64,000 bases of DNA from the NCBI RefSeq assembly GCF_029978005.1, contig NZ_JARKOZ010000058.1, positions 1 through 64,000 on the forward strand, in the 5' to 3' direction. The notes under the pieces are model-generated. The model worked only from the letters and a program-made list of their open reading frames with translations, had not been told where the DNA came from and made no database searches. A program made the position numbers and the translations under genes. The number at the start of each line of letters is the position of its first letter. The first letter of the stretch is position 1. Of the stretch, positions 55,001-63,905 are shown one piece after another. The DNA is from Solidesulfovibrio sp. GTDB lineage: Bacteria; Desulfobacterota; Desulfovibrionia; Desulfovibrionales; Desulfovibrionaceae.

Positions 55001-56712
55001 GATTGGTCCCCGGTGGTCTGGGTGGCCGCCCGGGGCTGGGGAGCGTCCTTGGCCGGGACCTTGGCGTCATGGCTCGAGGGCCGCGTACCCCACTCCGACT
55101 TCCAGAAGGTGAGCACGGCCCACACGATCTGCCACAGCAGCACGAAAAGGTAGAAGAAGCAGAACGGCACGCCGTAGAACCACAGGTTGGAGCGCTTGAT
55201 GAAGAGATAGGACGTGCACATGAGCATGCTCATGACGAACACGCCCGCGATGTACATGACGGGCCACACGCCGTAGACCAGGGGCATGAACACGAAGGCC
55301 CGCAGCACGATGACCGGTCCCAGAAGCGGCAGGATGAAGCCCAGGTAGAAGGAGATGGCCATGAAGGGCTCCTTCTTCCACATGAAGGCGCAGGCCCGCA
55401 GGGTCTCGCGCAGCCAGGAACGCTTCCAGCGCATCTGCTGGCTGTAGAACTTCCGGTAGGACGAGGGCACGATGGTGTGGGTCACGGCCGTGTGCTGGTA
55501 CACGGCGTCGTGGCTGCCGAGCACGTAGTTGGTCAGGCTCCTGTCGTCGCCGAAGGTGGCCGGTCGGCCGAGGTAGGTCTGGTGCTCCCAGGCGTCGAGG
55601 CAGCGCATGAGCACGTCCCGGCGGTAGGCGGCCAGGGGGCCGGACAGGCAGGTCACGGCGTCGAAGACGCTCTCGGCCGCCTTGAAGATGCGAAAGCCCA
55701 CATAGTAGCGCACGGCCTGCATGCGCGTGAGCGCATTGGTCCACTTGTTCTCCACCTCGCAACGTCCGGTGGATGCGCCGATGCGCGGATTTTTCAGCGG
55801 CTGCACCACCTGGAGGATGGAGATCGGCTGCAGGAAGCTGTCGGAATCCACGAACACGAGCACGTCGCCCTTGGCCAGGCGCGCGCCGGCGGCCATGGCG
55901 TGGCGCTTGCCCCGGTTGCGGGGAAACGCGTGGATGACGAGCCGCTCGCCCACCTCGTCGTAGATCTTGGCCTTGACCGCCTCGAGGGCGGTCAAGGACC
56001 CGTCGGTGCTGCCGTCGTCCACCACGATCACTTCCAGGAGCTCCTCGGGATAGTGCTGGTTGAGGCAGCCGCGTACGGTGCGCTCGATCCATTCCTCCTC
56101 GTTGAAGCAGGGAATGACGACGCTCACGCTGGGGGTGAAGTCGGGATCCACGGGGAAGGGGCGGTACAGGGCGGCGAAGAAGAAGCGCGACAAGAGGTAG
56201 AACAGGGCGCACAGGCCGTAGAGGAAGACCGGCACGTCGAACCAGAAGTAGAAGACGCTCTCCTTCTTGAGGAACCACACGCCGATCAGGGTCAGCATGA
56301 CGCCGAGCAGCGCCGTAGCCTCGAAATAGCGCCAGCGGCTGCGGCGCAGGCATTCGGTGATGGTCTTGTCGAACCGAAAGGCGGCGTTTCCGCTGGAGAC
56401 GTCCAGGCGCACCACGGTGGCCGGCAGCTTGAGGTAGGATTCGTAGCCCTCGGGCAGGGTGCCGGCGCTCAGGAAGAAGCGCAGCATGGCCTTCTGGCCC
56501 ACGCGAAGCTTCTTGTCGGGCGTAAGCAGCATGCCGCCCTGGGAAAGGTTGACGACGTTTCCCGAGCAATAGCGGTACTTGCCGTCCTCGGAATAGACGT
56601 CGGCCTTGCCCTCGGAGAAATAGCGCGTGTCGTGGGCGCGTCGCGTGGTCCCCTTGGAGGGGATGTCCGGCAAAAAGCGGCGGTCGGGCTTCTCGCGGGG
56701 GAAGACTTCCAT
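54997..56712 (-). CDS. PilZ-domain family 2 glycosyltransferase (polysaccharide synthase)
   Basis: This 571-residue inner-membrane synthase has an N-terminal PilZ domain (about 20-115) with R25/R30 and NLSQGG (55-60), the c-di-GMP binding pattern. Two membrane helices follow, then a GT2 catalytic domain with VVDDGSTDGS, FVDSDSF, FGDDRSLTNYVL and QQMRWKRSW (QxxRW class). C-terminal helices could form the polymer channel. It resembles hyaluronan/chitin/cellulose-type synthases; the sugar is unknown. It is first in the operon, so c-di-GMP probably switches polymer production directly. Confidence 0.9.
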   Translation of the reverse strand: MEVFPREKPDRRFLPDIPSKGTTRRAHDTRYFSEGKADVYSEDGKYRYCSGNVVNLSQGGMLLTPDKKLRVGQKAMLRFFLSAGTLPEGYESYLKLPATVVRLDVSSGNAAFRFDKTITECLRRSRWRYFEATALLGVMLTLIGVWFLKKESVFYFWFDVPVFLYGLCALFYLLSRFFFAALYRPFPVDPDFTPSVSVVIPCFNEEEWIERTVRGCLNQHYPEELLEVIVVDDGSTDGSLTALEAVKAKIYDEVGERLVIHAFPRNRGKRHAMAAGARLAKGDVLVFVDSDSFLQPISILQVVQPLKNPRIGASTGRCEVENKWTNALTRMQAVRYYVGFRIFKAAESVFDAVTCLSGPLAAYRRDVLMRCLDAWEHQTYLGRPATFGDDRSLTNYVLGSHDAVYQHTAVTHTIVPSSYRKFYSQQMRWKRSWLRETLRACAFMWKKEPFMAISFYLGFILPLLGPVIVLRAFVFMPLVYGVWPVMYIAGVFVMSMLMCTSYLFIKRSNLWFYGVPFCFFYLFVLLWQIVWAVLTFWKSEWGTRPSSHDAKVPAKDAPQPRAATQTTGDQS

Positions 56713-56922
56713 ATCCTCGTGCTCCCAGGTTGCTTGGCAGCCGGAGCGGGCCTGACACTTCCGCCCGGAATAATTTCCGACCGATTCGTTTTATATTGTT
56801 AGAATCTGCGTTTTCATTGGCCGCCTCCGCTGCGCCGCTCTTGACGAGGGGATGTTGCGGTGGTGGTATATTCAAATAAATATTTAATTTTTTCAATATG
56901 TTATCGATACAGGCCGGGCAGG
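56713..56922 (-). promoter_or_regulatory. AT-rich promoter region of the polysaccharide operon
   Basis: This 210-bp gap has AT-rich patches at 56770-56815 and 56865-56905 in otherwise GC-rich DNA. On the minus strand an AATATAAAA-type -10 lies about 60-75 bp before the start codon. I see no sigma-54 match. Confidence 0.35.
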
Positions 56923-57928
56923 TCACCCGGTGGGTCCCCCGGGCCTGCGCCGGGCAGCGAAAAGAAAGCAAGAGGGGTGCCAGGACGGCGAGAGCGGCGA
57001 CGCCCGAGGAGAGGCCGGCATTTCCGCACGAGCGGCCGCTCCCGCGGCGGCCGGCCGGGTGAGCCCGGGCGAGCCGGGAGTCAGGGGGCTGACCTCGGTC
57101 ACGTTGGCGCTGTATTTCGCGCCGGTGAGGTCCACGGGGCTTCGCGGCTGGGTCAGGCAATGGCTCAGGGTCACGCTGGCGGCGGCCGTCTCGCTCCAGA
57201 CGAGGTAGTCCGCGGCGTAGCCGTTGGCCATGAGCAGGCAGTTCGTGAGCTGCACGCCGCCGGGGATGGCGGCGCCCGAGGAGCTGTAGAGCACGTCGCC
57301 GGAAAAGCCGGCCGGCAGGCAGTTGTTGAACTGCACCCGGGAGGCCGTGTGGGGCCGGACGTAGCCGAACTGCATGTCCGCGAACAGGCAGTAGTCGAAC
57401 GTCACGGGCGAGGAACCGGCGTCTAGGGTGACGATCTGGCCGTCATCGGTGCCCCGGCGCGCGCCGGCGATGGTGCAGCGCGAAAAGCCCGCCCCGCCCG
57501 AGCCCACGGACAGCGGCTGCATGCCCGGGCCGAAGGTGCACTGTTCGAAAGTCGGCCCGCCGCCGCTGATCCTGACGTTGACGGTATGGGCGTCGGTGTT
57601 GGCCGGGCCGTCGAAGACGATGCACCGCCAGGTCGTGTGCGCGCCGACGAAAGCACGGGCTGCCCTTCCACGCCGCGGATGGTCACCAGGCCGTTTTTGC
57701 CGCTCGCGGCGCTGCCCGTGACGGTGACGCCGCGGTGTAGGCCTCGAGGATTTCCCCGGTGTAGGCCCCGCCGGCCACTTCCTCCGTGTCGCCCGAGCCG
57801 GCGGCGTCCACGTAGATCGTGGCCGCCAAGAGTGGGCCGGGAAGACAGGACAAAAGCGTCAGAGCAGGGAAAAGGAGGGAGCAGAGCCAACGGATGGGGC
57901 CGCGCGGGAGCAAGGGACGTGAACGCAT
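56923..57928 (-). pseudogene. Exported parallel beta-helix protein with two apparent frameshifts
   Basis: The 5' part (57928-57683) encodes a signal peptide and ATIYVDAAGSGDTEEV, then GAYTGEILEAYT. The expected continuation (RGVTVTGSAASGKNGLVTI) is in a second frame, and the remainder (GAHTTWRCIVFDG ... FDYCLFADMQFGY ... NNCL ... LSHCL) is in a third. The breaks lie near 57743 and 57636, each consistent with one lost base. The Cys/Asn-rich ladder repeats suggest a secreted right-handed beta-helix. The C-terminus is arginine/proline-rich and may be unrelated. It could be a true pseudogene or two sequencing errors. Confidence 0.6.
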
Positions 57929-58086
57929 GTCGGATATCCTGATAATGGGTATCCGTAACCGGGGGAAGATGTCGAGGCAAGCGTGCAGGGCGCGAACGGA
58001 CGGTGCGGAAAGGGGAAGGCATTGTCGCGCCCCACCGGGGGTCCCCTCCCGTCGGGCGCGGCGAGGAGGGAAACTGTTTTATTTCG

Positions 58087-58188
58087 TTAGTCGGCTTGTT
58101 TGGTTTTGATAACCGCGTCGGCCAGACAGGAGAGGGCGTAGCAGGATGCAACCACCATGAATACAATGACTATTTTTTCGAAGAACAT
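58087..58188 (-). CDS. 33-residue single-helix membrane peptide downstream of the uracil permease
   Basis: This tiny gene starts at an ATG with a perfect GGAGG at correct spacing. It encodes one hydrophobic helix (IVIVFMVVASCYALSCLADAV) and a short charged tail. It lies 47 bp downstream of the permease stop codon on the same strand and is probably co-transcribed. I do not recognise a family. Size and context suggest a regulatory or accessory subunit of the transporter. Confidence 0.6.
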   Translation of the reverse strand: MFFEKIVIVFMVVASCYALSCLADAVIKTKQAD

Positions 58189-58235
58189 AGGGATAACCTC
58201 CGCTTGCCCCATGTTCTTGCATCCCGCGTGCCAGC

Positions 58236-59489
58236 CTATTCCCGCCGGCGCGGCAGGGGCAGCACGAGGTTGAGGAGCACCCCGGCCACGCCGGCCAGCC
58301 CGATGCCCTCCAGGCGCAGTCCGCCCAGGGAGAAGGTCATGCGCCCCATGCCGAGCACGATGATGAGCGCCACGATGACCATGTTGCGCGGCTCCATGAG
58401 GTCCGCGCCCTCCCGCACCAGGGAGTTGAGGCCGACCACCATGATGGCTCCGAATAAAAGCAGCATGATGCCGCCCATGACCGGGGTGGGGATGCTCTGG
58501 AGCAGCGCCCCGAGCTTGCCGACGAAGGCCAGGCACAAGGCGGTCAGCGCCGCCCAGGTCATGAGCGCCGGATTGTAGATCTTGGTCAGCGCCACCGCGC
58601 CCGTGACCTCGGCGTAGGTGGTCAGCGGCGGTCCGCCCAGGCAGCCGGCCAGGGCCGTGGCCACGCCGTCGCCGAGAAGCGACCGGTCCACGCCCGGGTC
58701 TTGCAGGTAGTCGCGGCCCGTCACCTGGCCGACGGCCAGGATGCCGCCGAAATGCTCGATGATGGGCGCGATGGCCACGGGCACGATGACCACCATGGCG
58801 TCCAGGGAAAACGACGGCGCGACGAAGTGGGGCACGGCGAACCAGGGCGCGGCGGCCACGGCGGAGAAATCCACCATGCCCAGGCACAGGGACAGCACGT
58901 AGCCCGCGCCGATGCCGCTCAATATGGGCAAAAGGCGCAGCATCCCCCGGGCGTAGATGGCCACGGTCACGGTCACGGCCAGGGAGAAGAAGGACACGAG
59001 CATGGCCGTTTGTTCGGGAAAAAGCACGGCCGCGCCGTCGCCGGTCTTGCCCATGGCCATGGCCACGCCGACAGGAGCCAGGATGAGGCCGATGACCATG
59101 ATGACCGGCCCGGTGACGATGGTGGGCAAAAGCCGTTGGAGAAAGCCCACGCCGCGCGCCCGGATGACGCCGGCGGCGACGGCGTAGACCACGCCCACGG
59201 CGGCCAGGGCCCCGGTGGTGGCGGCGACGCCGTAGGTTTTGACGCTAAACATGATGGGCGCGATGAAGGCGAAGGAGGAGCCGAGGAAGATCGGGATGCG
59301 CCCCTTGGTCAGCAGCTGGTAGAGCAGGGTGCCGCAGCCGGCGCAGAAAAGGGCCACATTGGGATTGAGGCCGGTCAGGAGCGGCACCAGCACCAGCGCG
59401 CCGAAGGCCACGAAAAGCATCTGCGCGCCCACGGGAATGTCCCGCGCCCGCAACTGGTAGTCGCTTCCCTCCCGGGGTGTCGTCGCCAT
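58236..59489 (-). CDS. uraA: Uracil/xanthine permease (NCS2 family, UraA-like)
   Basis: This 417-residue multi-spanning nucleobase transporter opens with VGAQMLFVAFGALVLVPLLTGLNPN. It has the substrate-site segments PIIEHFGGILAVGQVTGRDY and GDGVATALAGCLGGPPLTTYAE, which define UraA-type NCS2 proteins. The ATG at 59489 follows AAAGGAGG. It precedes the 33-residue membrane peptide gene. Confidence 0.93.
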   Translation of the reverse strand: MATTPREGSDYQLRARDIPVGAQMLFVAFGALVLVPLLTGLNPNVALFCAGCGTLLYQLLTKGRIPIFLGSSFAFIAPIMFSVKTYGVAATTGALAAVGVVYAVAAGVIRARGVGFLQRLLPTIVTGPVIMVIGLILAPVGVAMAMGKTGDGAAVLFPEQTAMLVSFFSLAVTVTVAIYARGMLRLLPILSGIGAGYVLSLCLGMVDFSAVAAAPWFAVPHFVAPSFSLDAMVVIVPVAIAPIIEHFGGILAVGQVTGRDYLQDPGVDRSLLGDGVATALAGCLGGPPLTTYAEVTGAVALTKIYNPALMTWAALTALCLAFVGKLGALLQSIPTPVMGGIMLLLFGAIMVVGLNSLVREGADLMEPRNMVIVALIIVLGMGRMTFSLGGLRLEGIGLAGVAGVLLNLVLPLPRRRE

Positions 59490-59801
59490 GGAACCCTCCT
59501 TTGGCGGGCCGTGACGCGGCCCCGCCGCAAGGCTCCTACAGCAAGAACCGGCAGCCGGCCAGAGCCGCGGCGCGAGGCCGCGCCGGGGGCTGGTCCGGCG
59601 GCGCAGGGCCGCGAAAGCCCCCGGCCGTCGCGGCGGCCGCAGGAGGCGAAGGCGCGCGGCCGCACGGACAAGCCCCGGGGGGCGACGCCTAGCGAAGCCC
59701 GGACCGGGGCCCGGGGGCTTCAGGCAGCAAAAAATCGCGAATTTCCGTCTGATTGACCGAAAACGCCATATTTCAAGAAATGCTTCCCACGCGGCTCCGC
59801 T
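59490..59801. other. Intergenic leader upstream of the uracil permease
   Basis: This 312-bp GC-rich region lies between the downstream end of a kinase-like gene and uraA. It contains an imperfect inverted repeat (GAAGCCCCCGGG ... CCGGGCTTC, about 59697-59724), but no T-run and no riboswitch or attenuator I can identify. Confidence 0.3.
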
Positions 59802-60434
59802 TCAGCGGGGCGCGCCGCCGGGCCAGGCCAGGGCCAGACCGCCCGGGACCGGTCGCAGGCGCGCGCCCAGGGCGGCGGCCAGGGCCAGCAAGGGGTCGTC
59901 CCCGGCCAGGGCGGCCTCGCCGGCCATGCCCGAGACACGGGCCTCGGGGCCGTCCGGGCCGGCGGCCACGGCCACGCTCACGGCCTTGCCCGCGTCCGGG
60001 GCGTCCATGGCCCGCTCCAGACACCGGGACAGCAGTTGGACCAGGGGAAAGGGCGCGGCCGGGACCACGACAGGCTCCGCCGGGGACGGGGCAAGGGACA
60101 GGCCCACCTGGCGCATGGCGGCGCGGCGCTGGAGCAGCGACACGGCCAGGCCGGCGGCCTGGGCCAAGGGCAGGGGGCGCGGCGCGGCGTCGGCGGTGTG
60201 GGCGAAGGCGCTCAGGCTCGTCAGGATGGCGTCGCCCCGGCAGACCTGCTTCTGCAGGCAGCCGGCCACGGCGGCCAGACGTTCGGGGTCGAGGGGCATG
60301 CCCCGGCCGGCCAGGCAGGCCAGATCCTCAAGGAGTCCGCCCTGCTCGTTGATCACGGCCAGGACGTTTTTGAGTTCGTGGGACAGGGCGGCGCACACGT
60401 CGCCGAAAAAAGGCAGGGCGTCCGATGCGGGCAT
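59802..60434 (-). CDS. Small histidine-kinase/phosphotransfer-like protein
   Basis: The 210-residue soluble protein has an H-box-like segment, ALSHELKNVLAVINEQGGLL (about 16-35), as in HisKA domains. A degenerate ATPase-like C-terminal half lacks clear N and G boxes. It may act as a phosphotransfer or decoy kinase. The ATG at 60434 follows AAGGAGG. It lies 78 bp after the single-domain receiver gene and is probably part of the same signalling operon. Confidence 0.72.
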   Translation of the reverse strand: MPASDALPFFGDVCAALSHELKNVLAVINEQGGLLEDLACLAGRGMPLDPERLAAVAGCLQKQVCRGDAILTSLSAFAHTADAAPRPLPLAQAAGLAVSLLQRRAAMRQVGLSLAPSPAEPVVVPAAPFPLVQLLSRCLERAMDAPDAGKAVSVAVAAGPDGPEARVSGMAGEAALAGDDPLLALAAALGARLRPVPGGLALAWPGGAPR

Positions 60435-60512
60435 GGCGGCCTCCTTGCTGGGCACGGCGGCCCTCGAAAGCATTGCGCCGGGGGCGCGCATATGCGGATT
60501 CCGTGGAACGGG

Positions 60513-60878
60513 TCAGCTCCGTCCGGCGGCCAGGGCGGCCTCGACCGCGGCCAGGAGCGCCTCGATGCGCACGGGTTTGACCAGATAGCCGGCGGCCTCG
60601 GCCGAGCCGGCCCGGAAGTCTTCCTCCGAGCCGTGTCCGGTCATGAAGATGAAGCGCATGCCCGGGCGCAGACGCTGGAGCTTTTTTTTCAGGTCCAGGC
60701 CGCTTAAGCCCGGCATCTTCATGTCGAGCACGGCCAGGTCGTAGGCATTGGCCCGGACCTTGTCCGCGGCCGCGTCCCCGTCCGTCGCGTAGTCGGCCTC
60801 GATGCCGCGCAGGTTCAGGCGCTCGGCCAGGGCCGAGACGAGTTCCGCTTCGTCATCCACGAGCAGCAGGCGCACCAT
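60513..60878 (-). CDS. Single-domain response regulator (CheY-like receiver)
   Basis: The 121-residue protein is a lone receiver domain: acidic pair in LLVDDEAE, phospho-acceptor Asp in AVLDMKMPG, Thr in FMTGHG and Lys in YLVKPV. There is no output domain, so it works through phosphotransfer or protein contacts. Its start overlaps the end of the sensor kinase gene by 26 nt, marking the two as a pair. Confidence 0.92.
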   Translation of the reverse strand: MVRLLLVDDEAELVSALAERLNLRGIEADYATDGDAAADKVRANAYDLAVLDMKMPGLSGLDLKKKLQRLRPGMRFIFMTGHGSEEDFRAGSAEAAGYLVKPVRIEALLAAVEAALAAGRS

Positions 60879-62589
60879 CGTCTCCTTTGGCCAGGGGGAA
60901 GGTCACGGTGAAGGTGGAGCCGTGGCCGAGCTCGCTGTCCACGGCCAGCGTGCCGCCGAGCTCCTGGACCAGTCCGTAGGTGATGGACAGGCCCAGCCCC
61001 GTGCCCCCTTTCTTTTTTTTGGTGGAAAAAAACGGCTCGAAAATGCGTTTGACGTCCGCGGCCGGGATGCCGCAGCCGTTGTCGGCCACGGCCACGGCCA
61101 CGCTCTCCGGATCGGGCCTGAACACGCGCAGGCGCAGGCTGCCGCCGTCGTCCATGGCCTGGAAGGCGTTGTTGACGAGGTTCAAGAGGATCTGCTGGAT
61201 CTTGCCCCGGTCGGACTCGATGTCCGGCACGGCCGGGTCGGCCGCCACATCCACGGAAATGCGGCGGTATTCCGCCTCCTTGGTCAGGAAGCTCAGGACC
61301 TCCTCGGCCACCTTGCGCAGGTTCACGGCCTCGATGTGCACTTCCAGGTGCCTGGCGAAGGAGAGCAGGCGCTTGGTGATGGCTCCGGCCCGCTCCACCG
61401 AGGCCAGAATGGAGTCCACCAGGCCCGACACGCGCTCGGGTGGGGGCGGCTCCTTGGAAAAGCGGATGAGGTCCTGCATGAGCCCGGCCTTCTCGTTGAT
61501 GATAGCCAGGGGGTTGTTGATCTCGTGGGCCACGCCGGCGGCCAGGCGGCCGATGGAGGCCATGCGGTTGGTGTGCTCCATCTGCTCCATGGTCTTGGCC
61601 CGGGTCTGATCGGCGTGGAAGATCTTTTCCACCATGTAGGTGGCCACGCCCAGGATCACCACGAGGATGACCAGGATGCTCGCGCCGAGAAAGCCGACGA
61701 GGTTGAAGCGCATGGCGTACCAGGGCCGCATGAGCTCGGTTTGGCGCTTGACCACCATGAGCACCAGCGGCGTGCGCTCGATGGAGGCGTAGCCGATGAT
61801 GAGCCCGCCGTCGTCGGGGATCTCGTGGACCTCGGTGCGGTCGGGATTGTCGGGGACCGGGATGTTCAGGCGCTCGAAGACCGAACCGTGGGAGCGCGAG
61901 ACGGTCTGCAGCACGCCGTCGCGGTTGATGAGGAAGGCGTCGCCGCCGCCCGAGAGGTCGATGCCGGCCAGGATGTCGTTGATGCGCTGGGTGTCCACCG
62001 AGGCGCGCAGCACGAAGGCGGCCCCGCCCGGGGTCTCGGCGCGCACGGCGATGATCATGTGGGGCACGTTGCGAAAGCCCAGGAACACGTCGCTGATGTA
62101 GGAGCCCGAGGCCATGGTCCTGGTGAACCATTCCTGGGTGGAATAGTCGATGCCGAGGAGGTCGTAGGGGCCGACGTAGGCGATCTGGCGGCCCGAGGCG
62201 TCGATGAGGCCGAGGTCCATGAAGCCGCCGAAGGCGGCCTTGAGGTCGGCGAGCACCGCGGCCAGACGCTCCTGGGAGGCGAGCGCGCGGGAGGACTCGG
62301 CCCTGGCGGCGAAATTGAGGGCGGCCAGGCGTTCGTCGAGGAAGTAGGACAGGGTGCGCCGGGTGTTGGAGGTGGTGATGGTGGTGCGGTGGAGGTTTTC
62401 CTGGGTGACGGCCTGCTTGGTGACGTTGAAGTCGATGACCGTCATGATGCAAAGCGGGGTCAGCGTCACGGCGGCCAGGAGCAGCACGGACAGCCGCCAC
62501 ACGCGCCTGTAGTTGAACAGGCTGCGGTACGGCCCGCCGTCGGCGGCGCCGTTCCAGAATTCCGGGCGCAGGCGATGGAAGATCCCCAT
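60853..62589 (-). CDS. Membrane sensor histidine kinase with extracytoplasmic Cache-like domain
   Basis: The 578-residue kinase has two membrane helices (about 30-50 and 295-320) flanking a periplasmic Cache-type sensing domain of about 245 residues (GLIDASGRQIAYVGPYDL, STQEWFTRTMASG). HisKA (GRLAAGVAHEINNPLAIINEKAG) and HATPase (NLVNNAFQAMDDGG, DNGCGIP, GTGLGLSITYGLV) domains follow. All catalytic boxes are intact. The ATG at 62589 follows AAGGA. It probably signals through the overlapping single-domain receiver. Confidence 0.92.
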   Translation of the reverse strand: MGIFHRLRPEFWNGAADGGPYRSLFNYRRVWRLSVLLLAAVTLTPLCIMTVIDFNVTKQAVTQENLHRTTITTSNTRRTLSYFLDERLAALNFAARAESSRALASQERLAAVLADLKAAFGGFMDLGLIDASGRQIAYVGPYDLLGIDYSTQEWFTRTMASGSYISDVFLGFRNVPHMIIAVRAETPGGAAFVLRASVDTQRINDILAGIDLSGGGDAFLINRDGVLQTVSRSHGSVFERLNIPVPDNPDRTEVHEIPDDGGLIIGYASIERTPLVLMVVKRQTELMRPWYAMRFNLVGFLGASILVILVVILGVATYMVEKIFHADQTRAKTMEQMEHTNRMASIGRLAAGVAHEINNPLAIINEKAGLMQDLIRFSKEPPPPERVSGLVDSILASVERAGAITKRLLSFARHLEVHIEAVNLRKVAEEVLSFLTKEAEYRRISVDVAADPAVPDIESDRGKIQQILLNLVNNAFQAMDDGGSLRLRVFRPDPESVAVAVADNGCGIPAADVKRIFEPFFSTKKKKGGTGLGLSITYGLVQELGGTLAVDSELGHGSTFTVTFPLAKGDDGAPAARG

Positions 62590-62656
62590 GGCGGCTGTCC
62601 TTGCGGCGGTGGCGGCGTCGTCCGCCGGAAGCGCACTCCCGGCGGACGGCCCCATG

Positions 62657-63883
62657 TCAGGCCCCGGCCTTCCTCGCCTGGACCTTCTCGTTGGCCCGCT
62701 TGAGGGTGTCGCTCAAAAGCTCGATGTCCACGGGCTTTTGCAGGTAGGCGAAGGCCCCCAGGCGCATGCACTCCTCGCGGTCGGCCTCGGAGCCGTGGCC
62801 GGTGAGGATGATGACCTCGACGTCGGGCCGTTCGGCCTTGGTGCGCTTGAGGACCTCCAGGCCGTCGATGCCCGGCATCTTGAGGTCGAGCACCATGACC
62901 TCGGGCTCGTCGTCGGCCATCATGCGCAGGGCCGACTCGCCGTCGAACACGGCGTGGGAGCCGACCTCGCGCATGGACAGGCGCTCCGAGAGCGTCTGCA
63001 CGAATTCGCGCTCGTCGTCCACCAGCAGGACCTTGGTCGGCATCTCGAAGTCGGCCCGGCGGTAGATATCGGTCTGGTAGTAGCCCTTGCCGACCTTGGT
63101 GACCACGTCCGAGACGCCCTCGAGCTTGCCGACGATGGCGCGCAGCTCGTTTTCCAGGCGGTCGAGGAGCAGCACCTTCTTGTTGATGGTGAGGATGACC
63201 ACGCCGTCCTTGGCGGAAACGCCCACGTCGTGGCCCTTGCCCGTGACCACGGTCTCCACCCGGGCGGCCAGGAGGAAGTCGCGGGCGCAGGCGCGGGAGG
63301 CCTCGGTGACGCGCACGGCCGGGTCGGCCAGGTGCTTGGCGACGAGCACGGCGGCCTCGTCCACGCCGGTCTTGTCCATGGGCACGACCATGTCGTAGAG
63401 GGCCGGCGCCCAGGGGTCCTTGACGTCGGCGACCAGGGCCGACCACATGGCGCAGTCCTCGTCGGCGCGCTCCAGGGCCCGCTGGCCGTCCCGGTCGGAC
63501 AGGCCGGCCTCGCCGGCGGCCACGGCCCGGCGGAAGGCGGCGTCGGCGATGAGGCACACCCGCAGCACGTGGGCGATGTCGCGCGGGGGGAGCAGGGCGC
63601 AGAAGCCGGACACGAGCAGGCGGTCCTGCTCGGCCAGCTTCGTGGCCAGGGCCAGGCGCAGCCAGGCCACGGCGCGCTGCTTCTCGTGGGTGAACTTGTT
63701 GAAGACCGAGGTCTTGGCCGTGAAGGCCTTCTCGATCTTGTCCGCGCCGAGGCCCGAGAGCTTGCCGGCCAGGGCGGTCAGGTCGGCGTCGCGGACCACG
63801 GGCAGGCCGGTGGTGGTTTCCAGGGCCGCGACGACGGAGGCATCCTTGCAGAAAGCGCCGCTGAAAAGGGAGATGACGGACAT
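62657..63883 (-). CDS. Response regulator with N-terminal cytidylate-kinase-like domain
   Basis: The 408-residue protein joins an N-terminal domain (about 1-200) resembling the cytidylate kinase-like family (ITLSRQ-type start replaced by ISLFSGAFCKDASVVAAL, then LPVVRDADL) to a BON-like segment (VGVSAKDGVVILTINKK, about 210-265). A C-terminal receiver domain follows (LLVDDERE, VLDLKMPG, LTGHG, LQKPV). The P-loop is not obvious, so kinase activity is doubtful. The ATG at 63883 follows AAGGAG. It lies 67 bp before the membrane kinase gene and probably forms part of its pathway. Confidence 0.8.
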   Translation of the reverse strand: MSVISLFSGAFCKDASVVAALETTTGLPVVRDADLTALAGKLSGLGADKIEKAFTAKTSVFNKFTHEKQRAVAWLRLALATKLAEQDRLLVSGFCALLPPRDIAHVLRVCLIADAAFRRAVAAGEAGLSDRDGQRALERADEDCAMWSALVADVKDPWAPALYDMVVPMDKTGVDEAAVLVAKHLADPAVRVTEASRACARDFLLAARVETVVTGKGHDVGVSAKDGVVILTINKKVLLLDRLENELRAIVGKLEGVSDVVTKVGKGYYQTDIYRRADFEMPTKVLLVDDEREFVQTLSERLSMREVGSHAVFDGESALRMMADDEPEVMVLDLKMPGIDGLEVLKRTKAERPDVEVIILTGHGSEADREECMRLGAFAYLQKPVDIELLSDTLKRANEKVQARKAGA

Positions 63884-63905
63884 GGATCGCTCCTTGTGAT
63901 CGTGC

